Assembly (NCBI GenBank): GCA_025934455.1
Contig: JAICYA010000099.1
Location: forward strand, 1 to 7,077
Length of the DNA stretch: 7,077 bases
Direction of reading: 5' to 3'
DNA from: Rudaea sp.
GTDB taxonomy: Bacteria > Pseudomonadota > Gammaproteobacteria > Xanthomonadales > Rhodanobacteraceae
Part shown: positions 1 to 6,733 of the stretch, in pieces
How the letters are laid out: each line of letters starts with the position of its first letter
How positions within the stretch are numbered: position 1 is the stretch's first letter
Made by a program: the position numbers and the translations under genes
Notes under the pieces: model-generated
Told to the model about the DNA's origin: nothing
The model's input: only the letters and a program-made list of their open reading frames with translations
Databases searched by the model: none

Positions 1-19
1 ATTGCCGCCCTAAGTTACT

Positions 20-54
20 CCAAAAACGCATCGGCCGCCCAGTGGGCGGCCGAT
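20..54 (-). terminator. Rho-independent terminator of the lipase-DUF1302-DUF1329 operon
   Basis: Bases 30-40 and 44-54 form a perfect 11-base-pair inverted repeat (ATCGGCCGCCC and its complement) around a 3-base loop. Read on the minus strand, the hairpin is followed by GCG and then five T residues (bases 22-26 are A on the plus strand). It begins 24 bases after the TAG stop of the DUF1329 gene. A GC-rich stem followed by a T-run just past the last gene fits an intrinsic terminator. No T-run follows the hairpin on the plus strand, so it should act in one direction. The T-run is short and offset by three bases, so efficiency may be moderate. Bases 1-19 show nothing recognisable. Confidence 0.8.
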
Positions 55-78
55 TTCCGTGCGCGGACTTTGCGAGCC

Positions 79-1464
79 CTACTGGATGCCGCGTGTGCGC
101 AGCGCCTGTGGCGAGAACATGTCGGGCGTGGCCGGGTACGAGAAATTGTATTCCGGTTCCTGGTTGTCCAGGCCCTGCACGAGATAGCGCCCGGCTTTCA
201 GGTCGTAGGCGATTTCCAGCGTCGACCAGAACACGGGTACCTCGTAGTAGTTCACGCTCGGCGCCTCGGAATAGCGCCACAGCTTGCCCTGGCTGTCGTA
301 GTGGTCGATCTCGAGGATCTGCCAGCTGTCCTCGTCGAGATAGAACGTACGCTTGGGATTGATGTGGCGTTGGCCGGGCTTGAGGTCGGCTTCGACGATC
401 CACACCCGATGCAACTCATAGCGCAGCAGGTCCGGATTGATGAAGTTCGGCTGGATCAGGTCCTTGACCAGGGTCTTGTCGCTGTGCGCCTTGTAGGAGT
501 TGTACGGCACGTACAATTCCTTCTTGCCGATCAGCTTCCAGTTGTACTTGTCGAGCGCGCCGTTGAACATGTCGGTCATGTCATTGGTGCGCAGGCCGTC
601 CGAGGCCGTGCCAGGATTGTCGTAGGCCACGTTCGGCGCGCGTCGCACGCGGCGCTGGCCGGGATTGTAGATCCACGCCTGGCGCGGTTCCTTCTTCGAG
701 TCCAGGGTTTCGTGCACGAGCAGCACCTGCCCGGCGAGGCGCGGCGGCGAGACCACGTCTTCGAGGAAGTACAGCAGGATGTTGTGGATGTCCTTGAGCG
801 TGTTGCCGGGCTTGTAATACAGGCCCAGGCCGAACTCGTGGAAGCGGATAAGGGTGTACTGGCCCGACGAGGTCGGGATGGCCTGGTCGTTCCAGCGTTC
901 GAACGACACGCCCTTGAACTTCAGCTTGTGGTTCCAGATCGCTTCCATGCCGGCCTTGGCCGGATCCTTGTCCAGGATCGGGAAGGGCAGGCCTTCGGCC
1001 ACGTTCGCCACGCCTTCGCCGTCGTCGACCAACTCGCCGGTCGCGGCGTTCTTCATGGTCATCTCATACGTGCGCTGCGGATAACTCGCGCTGCGCCGCG
1101 TGGGATACACGATCATGCGCCAGTCCGGGTGCCTGGCGAACATCGCCTGCTGCCCGGCGGAAAGCTTGTCCGCGTAGTCCTTGTAGTTTTTTGCCGTGAT
1201 CGTGAACAGCGGCTTGTCGTTCGGAAACGGATCCGGATGGTGCATGCCGGTCTTGTAACCGGCGGGCGGCGTGGTGATGCCGCCGGTCCATACCGGGATG
1301 ACGCCGTCCTTGCTGCCGGCGCGTTCGGCGCCGACCGGTGTCAGCGGCGTGCCGGTGAGGCCGAGCTTGGCCACTTCGTCGGGCGGCGCCTTGGCCTGTA
1401 CACCGACGGCGAATACCGCGCAGGCCACCAGGACGGCGAGCTTGCTGTGTTGGAATCGGAACAT
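79..1464 (-). CDS. DUF1329 family periplasmic protein
   Basis: This is a 461-residue protein of the DUF1329 family, whose members are exported and thought to have a LolA/LolB-like lipid-binding fold; no biochemical activity is firmly assigned. Residues 1-24 form a Sec signal peptide: charged start, hydrophobic core 9-22, and VQA before a predicted cleavage site after Ala24. The family's opening signature follows at 41-62 (LTPVGAERAG, then DGVIPVWTGG). Further family-like blocks are GLPFPIL (158-164), the stretch 241-280 with PRLAGQVLLVHETLD and RQAWIYNPGQRRVRRAP, RYELHRVWIVEADLKPGQ (348-365), and the C-terminal TPDMFSPQALRTRG (446-459). Its length is typical of the family and it looks intact. 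It is the last gene of the operon, 22 bases after the DUF1302 stop, with a good ribosome site. Pairing of DUF1302 and DUF1329 genes is common in proteobacteria, often in hydrophobic-compound or steroid/aromatic catabolic clusters. A role carrying a hydrophobic molecule between membranes is inferred. Family call is confident; function is not. Confidence 0.93.
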   Translation of the reverse strand: MFRFQHSKLAVLVACAVFAVGVQAKAPPDEVAKLGLTGTPLTPVGAERAGSKDGVIPVWTGGITTPPAGYKTGMHHPDPFPNDKPLFTITAKNYKDYADKLSAGQQAMFARHPDWRMIVYPTRRSASYPQRTYEMTMKNAATGELVDDGEGVANVAEGLPFPILDKDPAKAGMEAIWNHKLKFKGVSFERWNDQAIPTSSGQYTLIRFHEFGLGLYYKPGNTLKDIHNILLYFLEDVVSPPRLAGQVLLVHETLDSKKEPRQAWIYNPGQRRVRRAPNVAYDNPGTASDGLRTNDMTDMFNGALDKYNWKLIGKKELYVPYNSYKAHSDKTLVKDLIQPNFINPDLLRYELHRVWIVEADLKPGQRHINPKRTFYLDEDSWQILEIDHYDSQGKLWRYSEAPSVNYYEVPVFWSTLEIAYDLKAGRYLVQGLDNQEPEYNFSYPATPDMFSPQALRTRGIQ

Positions 1465-1471
1465 GTCGTGT

Positions 1472-1477
1472 CTCCCC
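1472..1477 (-). promoter_or_regulatory. Ribosome binding site of the DUF1329 gene
   Basis: The minus strand reads GGGGAG seven bases before the ATG at 1464, in the 22-base gap after the DUF1302 stop codon. Sequence and spacing fit a strong Shine-Dalgarno site and support this start, which also gives a proper signal peptide. Confidence 0.75.
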
Positions 1478-1486
1478 GTCGATGCT

Positions 1487-3400
1487 TCAGAACGAATATT
1501 TGGCCGAGAACTGGATGAAATCGCGGTCGCGGATCAGATTGAGATCGCCGGCGCCGAAGTAATTCGTGTAGGCGAGATCGAATGCCCAGCGGTCGATGTA
1601 GGTGGCTTCGGCGCCAACGGTGATGGCTTTGCGGCCACGAATGAAGTTTCCGCCAGGCCCCGGCGAGATGCCGCCCACGTCGTGGCTGAAGGCAACGCGC
1701 GGAGAGAGGTTGAACGGCGTGCCGAACACGTTGTTGTAATCGCCGCGCGCCGCGATGCGGTAGCCCCATGAGAACTTGGTCGCGAAACCGTTGGCCTGGG
1801 TGATCGGGTTGCGCAGATTGCCGGTGGTGACATCTGCGCCACCGCCGGTATCGGTGCCGTCGCCGTTGAAGCGCAGTCCGCCCGGCAGATCCCAGACCTC
1901 GTCGAATCCGACTTCGCCAACCAGGGCGATCTGGTTCGCGCGGAACAGGTTGTCCGGACCGAACACCTTCGTCGCGGTCAGTTGCAGCTGCGACATCTTG
2001 TGCCGCTCCCAGCCCTGGATTTCCTGTCCGGGAGCGAACTGTCCGAGCTGGCTGACGAAACGCAAACCGGGTGCTGGAAGCAGTGGATTCAACGGCGTCA
2101 GGCCGGCGAACAGCAACTCGACGCTGTGCAGCTGCAGCGGGACGTTCGGCCGGTAGCTCAACTCGCCCTGCAGGGCGATGCCGCCGGTTTCGAGCAGGGT
2201 GTTGAAGCTCACCGCGAACAGGCGGATGTCCTTCGGGTATTCGACGAAGTAGCTGCCGGCGACGGGCAGGACGCCGGACGGCGGCGCCGTGACGGCGATG
2301 CCGCTCACCAGCGGCAACTTGCTGTGGTAGTTGATGGCGTAAAAGCCGAATTCGGTGTTGTTCAGCCAGTCCGCCATGTAGCGCAGCGCGCCGCCGAACT
2401 GGCCACTCTCGCTCGGATACCTGTCGCGGCCACGCGGGAATGAGGCCGAGCAGCCGGCCTGCACCAGCGCCGGCGGCAGGCCGGTGTCGCTGTTCTGGTA
2501 GTTGCGCCCGTAACAGACGTCGTAGTAGCGGTCGGGATTGACCACCGGCTGCGGCACGGTGCCGAAATTGAGCATGACGTAACGGCCGCCGATGGTGGCG
2601 TAGTCGTTCGTCGAGAAGAAGCTGCCGACCGGATCCGGATCGGTTTGCTGGTACTCGAACTGGTAATACGCTTCGGCCGAAAGCGAATCACTGAAGTTGA
2701 AGGACCCCCACAACATGTTGATTGGCACGAAAGCTTGCTTGAGTTCGGCGCCGGCTACGTGCAGCTTGGATACGTCGACCGGGTTGATCGCGCTGGAAAC
2801 GCCGCCCTGGATGAACGTGCTCTCGCCCCAGCTCACCACCTGGCGGCCAAGGCGACCCGTGCCGGTGTGGCCATCGACGTTGAAATTGTGCCAAAGAAAG
2901 AAGTCGAGGAATTTCGCGTCCTTGCCGACTCTCTTTTCGGAAGCGTCGGGCAGGTTGTAACGACCGTCGTTCACGTCGTCGTAGAAGGCATAGCCGCGCA
3001 CGAACGCGCCCCAGTCCTCGCCGTACTTCACATTGAGTTCGATGTTCGCACTGACCGCGTTGGAGATCGGCGACCAGCGGCCATAGGCGAGGTCGCCATC
3101 GTCGCTATTGACCGACCAGCGCCCGATCGCGGCGCGCTGGGCCGAACCGCCGAGCGGCTGCGCGCCGAGCGCCGGATTGAAATGAGCCTTGCCGATGAGA
3201 CTGTTGGAAGCGTTCTGGGTGCGGTAGGCGATGCCGTAGGACACGGTCGTGTTCACGGTTCCATGCAAGCCATCGGGATCGCCGAACTCGATGGCGTGGG
3301 CGGGCTGAATCGCCACGCCGGCCAACGCCATGGCGATGCCGAGGCTCAAGCCACGCGGCAGCAAGCGGGAACGCACGGCACTGTTGTGGTAGGTGGTCAT
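1487..3400 (-). CDS. DUF1302 family predicted outer-membrane beta-barrel protein
   Basis: This is a 637-residue protein of the DUF1302 family, predicted porin-like outer-membrane barrels. Residues 1-36 make a Sec signal peptide with several arginines before the hydrophobic core (18-31) and cleavage predicted after AHA at 34-36. The mature part begins with an amphipathic strand pattern (HGTVNTTVSYGIAYRTQ). The conserved family core lies at about 183-237: RLGRQVVSWGESTF, then SSAINPVDVSKL and a hydrophobic segment. The C-terminal block has SHDVGGISPGPGG (572-584), GRKAITVGAEATY and RDRDFIQFSAKYSF. The final Phe, with Tyr two before it and alternating hydrophobic residues, matches the signal read by the BAM assembly machinery. 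Cys296 and Cys317 could form a disulfide in one loop. It sits between the lipase and DUF1329 genes in a tight operon, suggesting it passes a hydrophobic substrate linked to the lipase. Substrate and pore activity are unproven. The gene looks intact. Confidence 0.93.
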   Translation of the reverse strand: MTTYHNSAVRSRLLPRGLSLGIAMALAGVAIQPAHAIEFGDPDGLHGTVNTTVSYGIAYRTQNASNSLIGKAHFNPALGAQPLGGSAQRAAIGRWSVNSDDGDLAYGRWSPISNAVSANIELNVKYGEDWGAFVRGYAFYDDVNDGRYNLPDASEKRVGKDAKFLDFFLWHNFNVDGHTGTGRLGRQVVSWGESTFIQGGVSSAINPVDVSKLHVAGAELKQAFVPINMLWGSFNFSDSLSAEAYYQFEYQQTDPDPVGSFFSTNDYATIGGRYVMLNFGTVPQPVVNPDRYYDVCYGRNYQNSDTGLPPALVQAGCSASFPRGRDRYPSESGQFGGALRYMADWLNNTEFGFYAINYHSKLPLVSGIAVTAPPSGVLPVAGSYFVEYPKDIRLFAVSFNTLLETGGIALQGELSYRPNVPLQLHSVELLFAGLTPLNPLLPAPGLRFVSQLGQFAPGQEIQGWERHKMSQLQLTATKVFGPDNLFRANQIALVGEVGFDEVWDLPGGLRFNGDGTDTGGGADVTTGNLRNPITQANGFATKFSWGYRIAARGDYNNVFGTPFNLSPRVAFSHDVGGISPGPGGNFIRGRKAITVGAEATYIDRWAFDLAYTNYFGAGDLNLIRDRDFIQFSAKYSF

Positions 3401-3408
3401 GATGGTTA

Positions 3409-3413
3409 TCCCC
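3409..3413 (-). promoter_or_regulatory. Ribosome binding site of the DUF1302 gene
   Basis: GGGGA on the minus strand lies eight bases before the ATG at 3400, inside the 15-base gap after the lipase TAA stop. The small gap implies cotranscription and possibly translational coupling with the lipase gene. Confidence 0.6.
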
Positions 3414-3415
3414 GG

Positions 3416-5635
3416 TTACTGGCTGACGATGACGGAAGGATTCGAGACGATCACGGCCTGACCGCCCGAAGCGATCATGCTCGCCATCTCGCCCTGCATT
3501 TCCGCGGTGACCGCGGGCGAACTGGTCGGATCGAGCAGCGAACCGTGCGTGCCCTGGGTGAAGCGCACCACGCCGCGGATGCTCGCGGCCTGCGTCGTCG
3601 CCTTGATGCTCGACAGCCCGAGCGCGGCCAGCAGCGGCTCCGTGCCGGAGGTCGGCGCCGAAGCCACCGAGTTCGGGATCACCTGGTCGTTCGGATGGTT
3701 CGCATCGCCGACCACTTCCTGGGCGAGGATGCTCTTGCCCGCGGTGGCGAACGCGAAGTTGATCGAATCGCCGGAATCGACGACGGTCTGCGCGGCGCCG
3801 AGGAAGGCGGCGTAGTCCGGCGTGCCCGGCTGCAGGCCGGCTTGCGCCAGGCCTGCATTGATGACCGGCCCGAACGTCGGTGAGCCGGCGAGGAGTCCGG
3901 CGACGCCGCCGCCGGGCACGTTGAGCACGCCGACATTGACGTGCGGTTCCATTGCCAGGAACGCGGTGCCGATGATCGAACCCAGCGACTGGCCGACGAA
4001 TTCGATGCGCGAACCGTCGAACGCGGTGGTCTTGCCGTCCAGGCTGACGCCCGGAATCGCGCGGGTCAGCACCATCAGGTCAGCGCTGGCCTGGCGCAGG
4101 TTGTCGCGCGAGGTCAGCAGGTCCTGCAGGTTGATGAAATACGAGCCCGACGCGTCGATCTTGCCGTCCGGACCGGGCGCGCCGGTCGTGTTGTTCTGCA
4201 GGTCGATGTTGAACGTGCGTTCCTGCGCGCCGAGCGCGGCGAACGGCGTGTTGCCGACATAGAACGGATTGGTCTTGTCGGTCAGGCCGTGCAGCGGCGC
4301 ATCGATGGCGATGACCGCGAAGCCTTGTCCAGCCAGCGTCGCGGCGATCGCGAACATGTCGGTGCGGTTGCGCGTGATGCCGTGCTGGAAGATCACGACC
4401 GGCCAGCCGGCCGCCGGCTTGGCCTTGCCGGAATTGGCGTTCGGCACGGTCAGCAGTACGGGAATCAGCTGCGTGGAGGTTGCCACCGGGAAAGGATTGG
4501 CGAACGTGACCAGGGTCGACGTCGGATCGAGTCCGGCGGCGTTGAACGGCGGCACGTAGGCGCCCGCTGCGGCATGCCAGAAACCGGTCAAGGGCGGGCA
4601 AGGCGTCGCGCCGCTGGCGGTCACCGCGCAATTGCCGGCCGCCGGGGCGCTGAGGTAATAAGGAACCGGCAGCACGCCGATGTAGATGTCGGCGACCGGC
4701 GGCAGGCCGACGCCGAGCTTGGAAAGATCAAGGCCGGTCGGCGCCAGCGTCGCCTGGGCAACCGGCGATTGCTCGATACGGCCCTGCACGGCCTGCATAA
4801 CCGGCGTGATCGCCTGCGTGGTCGCGACCCAGGACAGCACGATGCGCTTGTCGGTGGACCCGTTGTCGAACTGATCGACAGCGAATTCCTGCGAATTGAC
4901 CAGTTTGCGCAGCGGCTCGAGCGCGCAGGCCTGTGAGGCGGGCAGCAGCGGGTCGGTGGACTGACCGTTCACGCACAGCGCGCTGGTGCGCTTGGCGAGG
5001 AAATACGTCGTGTCCGGCGTCACGTCGTTGCCGGTGCCGTCGGTGATGCTCGGCGACGGTGCGGGATTGAGCTGGCCGCCATTGCCGAGCAGCACGACCA
5101 TGTAAGAGGTCAGCTGCTGCAGCGGACGCGTCGGCACGATGGCCAGGGTGCGGCCGCTGGAATCCGACGGCGAGATCAGGGCGACGAAATCCTGCGGCGC
5201 CTTGAGTTCGCGGGTGATGCCGGTGACGCCGCCGCCGGGTCCGGTCAGGCTCACCTGGAATACGCGCACCGTGCCGCCGGGACCCGGAATGATGGTCGAG
5301 GGTTTGGGTGCGGTGCTGAACGAGGTGCTCCAGGGCGCCGTGGTCGAAAAACCGTCGAGCGCATTCATCGCCACTTTCGGATCGCTGAGATTGTTCGGAT
5401 TGGCGACCGGAATGTTCAAGGTCAGGTCGGTGGTTCCGGACAACAGCAGGTTGGTCGGAAACGGCACCACGGCGTTGGCCGGATCGAAGCGCGCGGTAAT
5501 CACCGCGGTCACCGGCGAACCGCCGCTGTTACTTGCGCCCGCGTCGGATCCATGCGGGGCGTTGCTGCCGCCGCCGCAGGCCGACAGCAGAAGCGATGAG
5601 GAAAGGGCGAGGAGCAAACTCAGTCGGGTCTGCAT
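3416..5635 (-). CDS. VolA/Pla-1-type lipase/phospholipase, outer-membrane lipoprotein
   Basis: This 739-residue alpha/beta-hydrolase resembles the VolA / Pla-1 / cef family of bacterial extracellular lipases and lysophospholipases. Residues 1-19 are a lipoprotein signal peptide ending in the lipobox LSAC, with Cys20 the predicted lipidated residue. Gly21 (not Asp) at +2 favours the outer membrane. A Gly/Ser-rich linker (21-41) leads into the N-terminal domain, starting near ARFDPANAVVPFPTNLL (48-64), typical of this family. The catalytic half starts near 410: FQHGITRNRTD (416-426) carries the His-Gly of the oxyanion region, and GQSLG (548-552) gives nucleophile Ser550. Asp650, in NDQVIP, and His697, in QGTHGS, are the likely acid and base, so the triad looks complete. 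Cys221, 237, 336 and 346 could form disulfides. V. cholerae VolA is a surface lipoprotein that cleaves lysophosphatidylcholine; the substrate here is unknown, and another ester is possible. It is the first gene of the operon. Confidence 0.9.
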   Translation of the reverse strand: MQTRLSLLLALSSSLLLSACGGGSNAPHGSDAGASNSGGSPVTAVITARFDPANAVVPFPTNLLLSGTTDLTLNIPVANPNNLSDPKVAMNALDGFSTTAPWSTSFSTAPKPSTIIPGPGGTVRVFQVSLTGPGGGVTGITRELKAPQDFVALISPSDSSGRTLAIVPTRPLQQLTSYMVVLLGNGGQLNPAPSPSITDGTGNDVTPDTTYFLAKRTSALCVNGQSTDPLLPASQACALEPLRKLVNSQEFAVDQFDNGSTDKRIVLSWVATTQAITPVMQAVQGRIEQSPVAQATLAPTGLDLSKLGVGLPPVADIYIGVLPVPYYLSAPAAGNCAVTASGATPCPPLTGFWHAAAGAYVPPFNAAGLDPTSTLVTFANPFPVATSTQLIPVLLTVPNANSGKAKPAAGWPVVIFQHGITRNRTDMFAIAATLAGQGFAVIAIDAPLHGLTDKTNPFYVGNTPFAALGAQERTFNIDLQNNTTGAPGPDGKIDASGSYFINLQDLLTSRDNLRQASADLMVLTRAIPGVSLDGKTTAFDGSRIEFVGQSLGSIIGTAFLAMEPHVNVGVLNVPGGGVAGLLAGSPTFGPVINAGLAQAGLQPGTPDYAAFLGAAQTVVDSGDSINFAFATAGKSILAQEVVGDANHPNDQVIPNSVASAPTSGTEPLLAALGLSSIKATTQAASIRGVVRFTQGTHGSLLDPTSSPAVTAEMQGEMASMIASGGQAVIVSNPSVIVSQ

Positions 5636-5642
5636 GACAAAA

Positions 5643-5646
5643 TCCT
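5643..5646 (-). promoter_or_regulatory. Ribosome binding site of the lipase gene
   Basis: AGGA on the minus strand lies seven bases before the ATG at 5635. This supports the chosen start, which places the lipobox cysteine at residue 20 as expected for a lipoprotein. Confidence 0.65.
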
Positions 5647-5672
5647 GATCAGTGGTGGGAGCGCAACGGCAG

Positions 5673-5685
5673 GCCTATCATAGGC
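5673..5685. promoter_or_regulatory. Inverted repeat over the -10 box (possible operator)
   Basis: GCCTAT-C-ATAGGC is a perfect dyad with 6-base arms and one central base. It covers the predicted -10 box (5677-5682) of the lipase promoter, so a dimeric protein bound here would block RNA polymerase. No regulator gene is present in the window to pair it with, and I do not recognise the motif. Confidence 0.4.
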
Positions 5686-5706
5686 AGTTCAAACGAGCGT
5701 TGGCAA
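5677..5706 (-). promoter_or_regulatory. Predicted sigma70-type promoter of the lipase operon
   Basis: On the minus strand, TTGCCA (5706-5701) and TATGAT (5682-5677) are separated by 18 bases. Each box differs from consensus at one position. Transcription would begin near 5670, giving an untranslated leader of about 35 bases before the lipase ATG. Both boxes lie inside inverted repeats, so this promoter may be regulated by a DNA-binding dimer. The call rests on sequence match and position only. Confidence 0.6.
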
Positions 5707-5712
5707 CGCCAA
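5700..5712. promoter_or_regulatory. Inverted repeat over the -35 box (possible operator)
   Basis: TTGGC-AAC-GCCAA is a perfect dyad with 5-base arms and a 3-base centre. It overlaps the predicted -35 box (5701-5706). Its centre is 27 bases from that of the dyad at 5673-5685. Short dyads arise by chance, so support comes mainly from its position on the promoter. Confidence 0.35.
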
Positions 5713-5737
5713 TTTAACCGTTCTGCCGCGCTTTTTA

Positions 5738-5754
5738 CTGCTGCAATGCAGCAG
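5738..5754. promoter_or_regulatory. 17-base perfect dyad upstream of the lipase promoter
   Basis: CTGCTGCA-A-TGCAGCAG has 8-base arms around a single base, making it the longest dyad in the intergenic region. It lies about 32 bases upstream of the predicted -35 box, a place suited to an activator or an auxiliary repressor site. It is unlikely to be a terminator for the upstream gene: the loop is very tight, and the minus strand continues with TAAAAAGCG and not a T-run. Confidence 0.45.
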
Positions 5755-5779
5755 ATATTGGGGCCGCGCCGACATTTGC

Positions 5780-5793
5780 GTATACATTTATAC
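5780..5793. promoter_or_regulatory. AT-rich dyad just past the SDR gene stop
   Basis: GTATA-CATT-TATAC is a perfect dyad with 5-base arms and a 4-base centre, six bases beyond the stop codon of the SDR gene. The minus strand here also contains TATAAA, so an alternative upstream -10 box cannot be ruled out. AT-rich dyads of this size occur readily by chance. Confidence 0.25.
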
Positions 5794-5798
5794 CAACC

Positions 5799-6617
5799 TC
5801 ATTGGGGCAATATTTCGCCGGCTCGGAATGGACGCGGTGAATAATCGAATTCACGGATGGCATCCGCATTGACGGCGATCAAGTCGATGCGCAAACGCGC
5901 CAGCGCGCCGGGCGCAATTCGTGCGGGTCGCGCGAGCAGGTGCAGCGCGGTTAGCGGAATCGGCAGTGGCAGCACGAATCCCGGAATCGCTTCGCGCACA
6001 CGCCGGACCATCGCGTCGAATCGCAAGCGTTCGCCGCCACCCAGCTCGTAGTCCTTGCCGAATGTCGCGGGTTGGGAAATGACGGCGCGACAGGCGGCCG
6101 CGAGATCCGCCGCGTGCACGGGCTGGCGCAGACCCGATGCCCCAAACGGAACCGGAAGCACGCGCCAGCGCCGGGCAAAACGCGCGAGTGGCGCCAGCGT
6201 GCGGTCGATGCCGGCGCCGTAAATCAGGGTTGGACGGAAAATCGTCCAGGCGATATCGCGTGCGCAGGCGGCTTCGCGCAGCCGTGACTCGGCGTCGCGC
6301 AGGCGCTGCGCCAGCGCACGCTCGGCCGGATCCGGCGAATCCCGCTTGGTTTGAGCACTCATCGAACTCATCGCGACGATGCGGCGCAGTCCGCCCACGG
6401 GCCTGCGTTCCAGCCAGCTGGCAAAGGCGTCCAGCGGGCCCAGGCTGAGCGCGATTTCGGCGTCCGGCCAGGTCGCGGCGGGATCGTTCAGGTCGGCGCA
6501 TATCCAGCCCGGCCGGGCCTGGCGGCTTACCGGCAGAACGCGATGATCCGTCGCGAGCAGGGGCAGGACGAAGCGGCCGATCGCTCCGCTGGCGCCGAAA
6601 ACGAGGATCGTGGACAT
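5799..6617 (-). CDS. Atypical short-chain dehydrogenase/NAD-dependent epimerase-like protein
   Basis: This 272-residue protein is of the extended/atypical SDR superfamily (NAD-dependent epimerase/dehydratase-like). The N-terminus is a Rossmann nucleotide-binding motif, [13 protein letters not shown], with the glycines of GxxGxxG at 8, 11 and 14. MSSMS at 83-87 matches the conserved serine region after beta-strand 5, and [14 protein letters not shown] (127-140) and [12 protein letters not shown] (162-173) match the later substrate/cofactor strands of this superfamily. The usual YxxxK catalytic pair is not visible: the expected place, about 100-115, reads [16 protein letters not shown]. It may therefore be a binding or redox-sensing member or use other chemistry. 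I chose the ATG at 6617, which puts the Rossmann strand at the N-terminus as usual; a TTG at 6653 would add 12 residues without family character. The ribosome site is weak. It diverges from rplM and lies 163 bases upstream of the lipase operon; no functional link to either is evident. Confidence 0.82.
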   Translation of the reverse strand: MSTILVFGASGAIGRFVLPLLATDHRVLPVSRQARPGWICADLNDPAATWPDAEIALSLGPLDAFASWLERRPVGGLRRIVAMSSMSAQTKRDSPDPAERALAQRLRDAESRLREAACARDIAWTIFRPTLIYGAGIDRTLAPLARFARRWRVLPVPFGASGLRQPVHAADLAAACRAVISQPATFGKDYELGGGERLRFDAMVRRVREAIPGFVLPLPIPLTALHLLARPARIAPGALARLRIDLIAVNADAIREFDYSPRPFRAGEILPQ

Positions 6618-6661
6618 GGCTGCACTGTCCGGCTCGGCACGGCTTCGAGTCAAGGGCAGTA

Positions 6662-6690
6662 TTGCGCCCCGCCCGAGCGTCCCTTATACT
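6662..6690 (+). promoter_or_regulatory. Predicted sigma70 promoter of rplM
   Basis: TTGCGC (6662-6667) and TATACT (6685-6690) are separated by 17 bases, the optimal spacing. The -10 box differs from consensus at one position. Transcription would begin near 6697, giving a leader of about 37 bases before the rplM start. A strong promoter is expected for a ribosomal protein operon. The promoter of the divergent SDR gene must lie in or next to the same 116-base gap (6618-6733); I see no convincing box pair for it, though TTGACT at 6653-6648 on the minus strand could serve as a -35. Confidence 0.65.
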
Positions 6691-6723
6691 TCGAAGTCTT
6701 TCGTTTCACGCCGCTTCCGGCAC

Positions 6724-6728
6724 AGGAA
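6724..6728 (+). promoter_or_regulatory. Ribosome binding site of rplM
   Basis: AGGAA ends five bases before the ATG at 6734. It fixes the start of L13, whose N-terminal sequence [20 protein letters not shown] agrees with the family. Confidence 0.75.
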
Positions 6729-6733
6729 TTCCC

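Noticed and set aside
70..1518. A 482-codon open frame on the plus strand opposite the DUF1329 gene
   Set aside because: It is antisense to a gene with clear family motifs and a signal peptide. Its translation is rich in Arg, Val, Ala and Gly, has no recognisable domain and crosses the terminator-proximal and intergenic sequence. This is typical of shadow frames in GC-rich DNA.
2645..3883. A 412-codon plus-strand open frame opposite the DUF1302 and lipase genes
   Set aside because: It spans the boundary of two well-supported minus-strand genes, and its composition (many Arg, His, Gly, Asp) fits antisense reading of GC-rich codons and no known family.
3941..4936. A 331-codon plus-strand open frame opposite the lipase catalytic region
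   Set aside because: It is fully antisense to residues including the catalytic serine region, is very rich in Arg and Gln, and has no domain signature.
5738..5754. The dyad as a rho-independent terminator for the SDR gene
   Set aside because: The arms are separated by one base, leaving a cramped loop, and the minus strand downstream is TAAAAAGCG with no T-run. An operator is more likely.
6618..6653. A 12-residue N-terminal extension of the SDR protein starting at TTG 6653
   Set aside because: The extension carries no family character, while the ATG at 6617 puts the Rossmann beta-strand right at the N-terminus as is usual. TTG 6653 also falls within the crowded divergent promoter area.
6692..6703. 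Small hairpin CGAA-GTCT-TTCG at the start of the rplM leader as an L13 autoregulatory structure
   Set aside because: The stem has only four base pairs and overlaps the predicted transcription start, so it would be incomplete in the RNA. I see no known leader motif.
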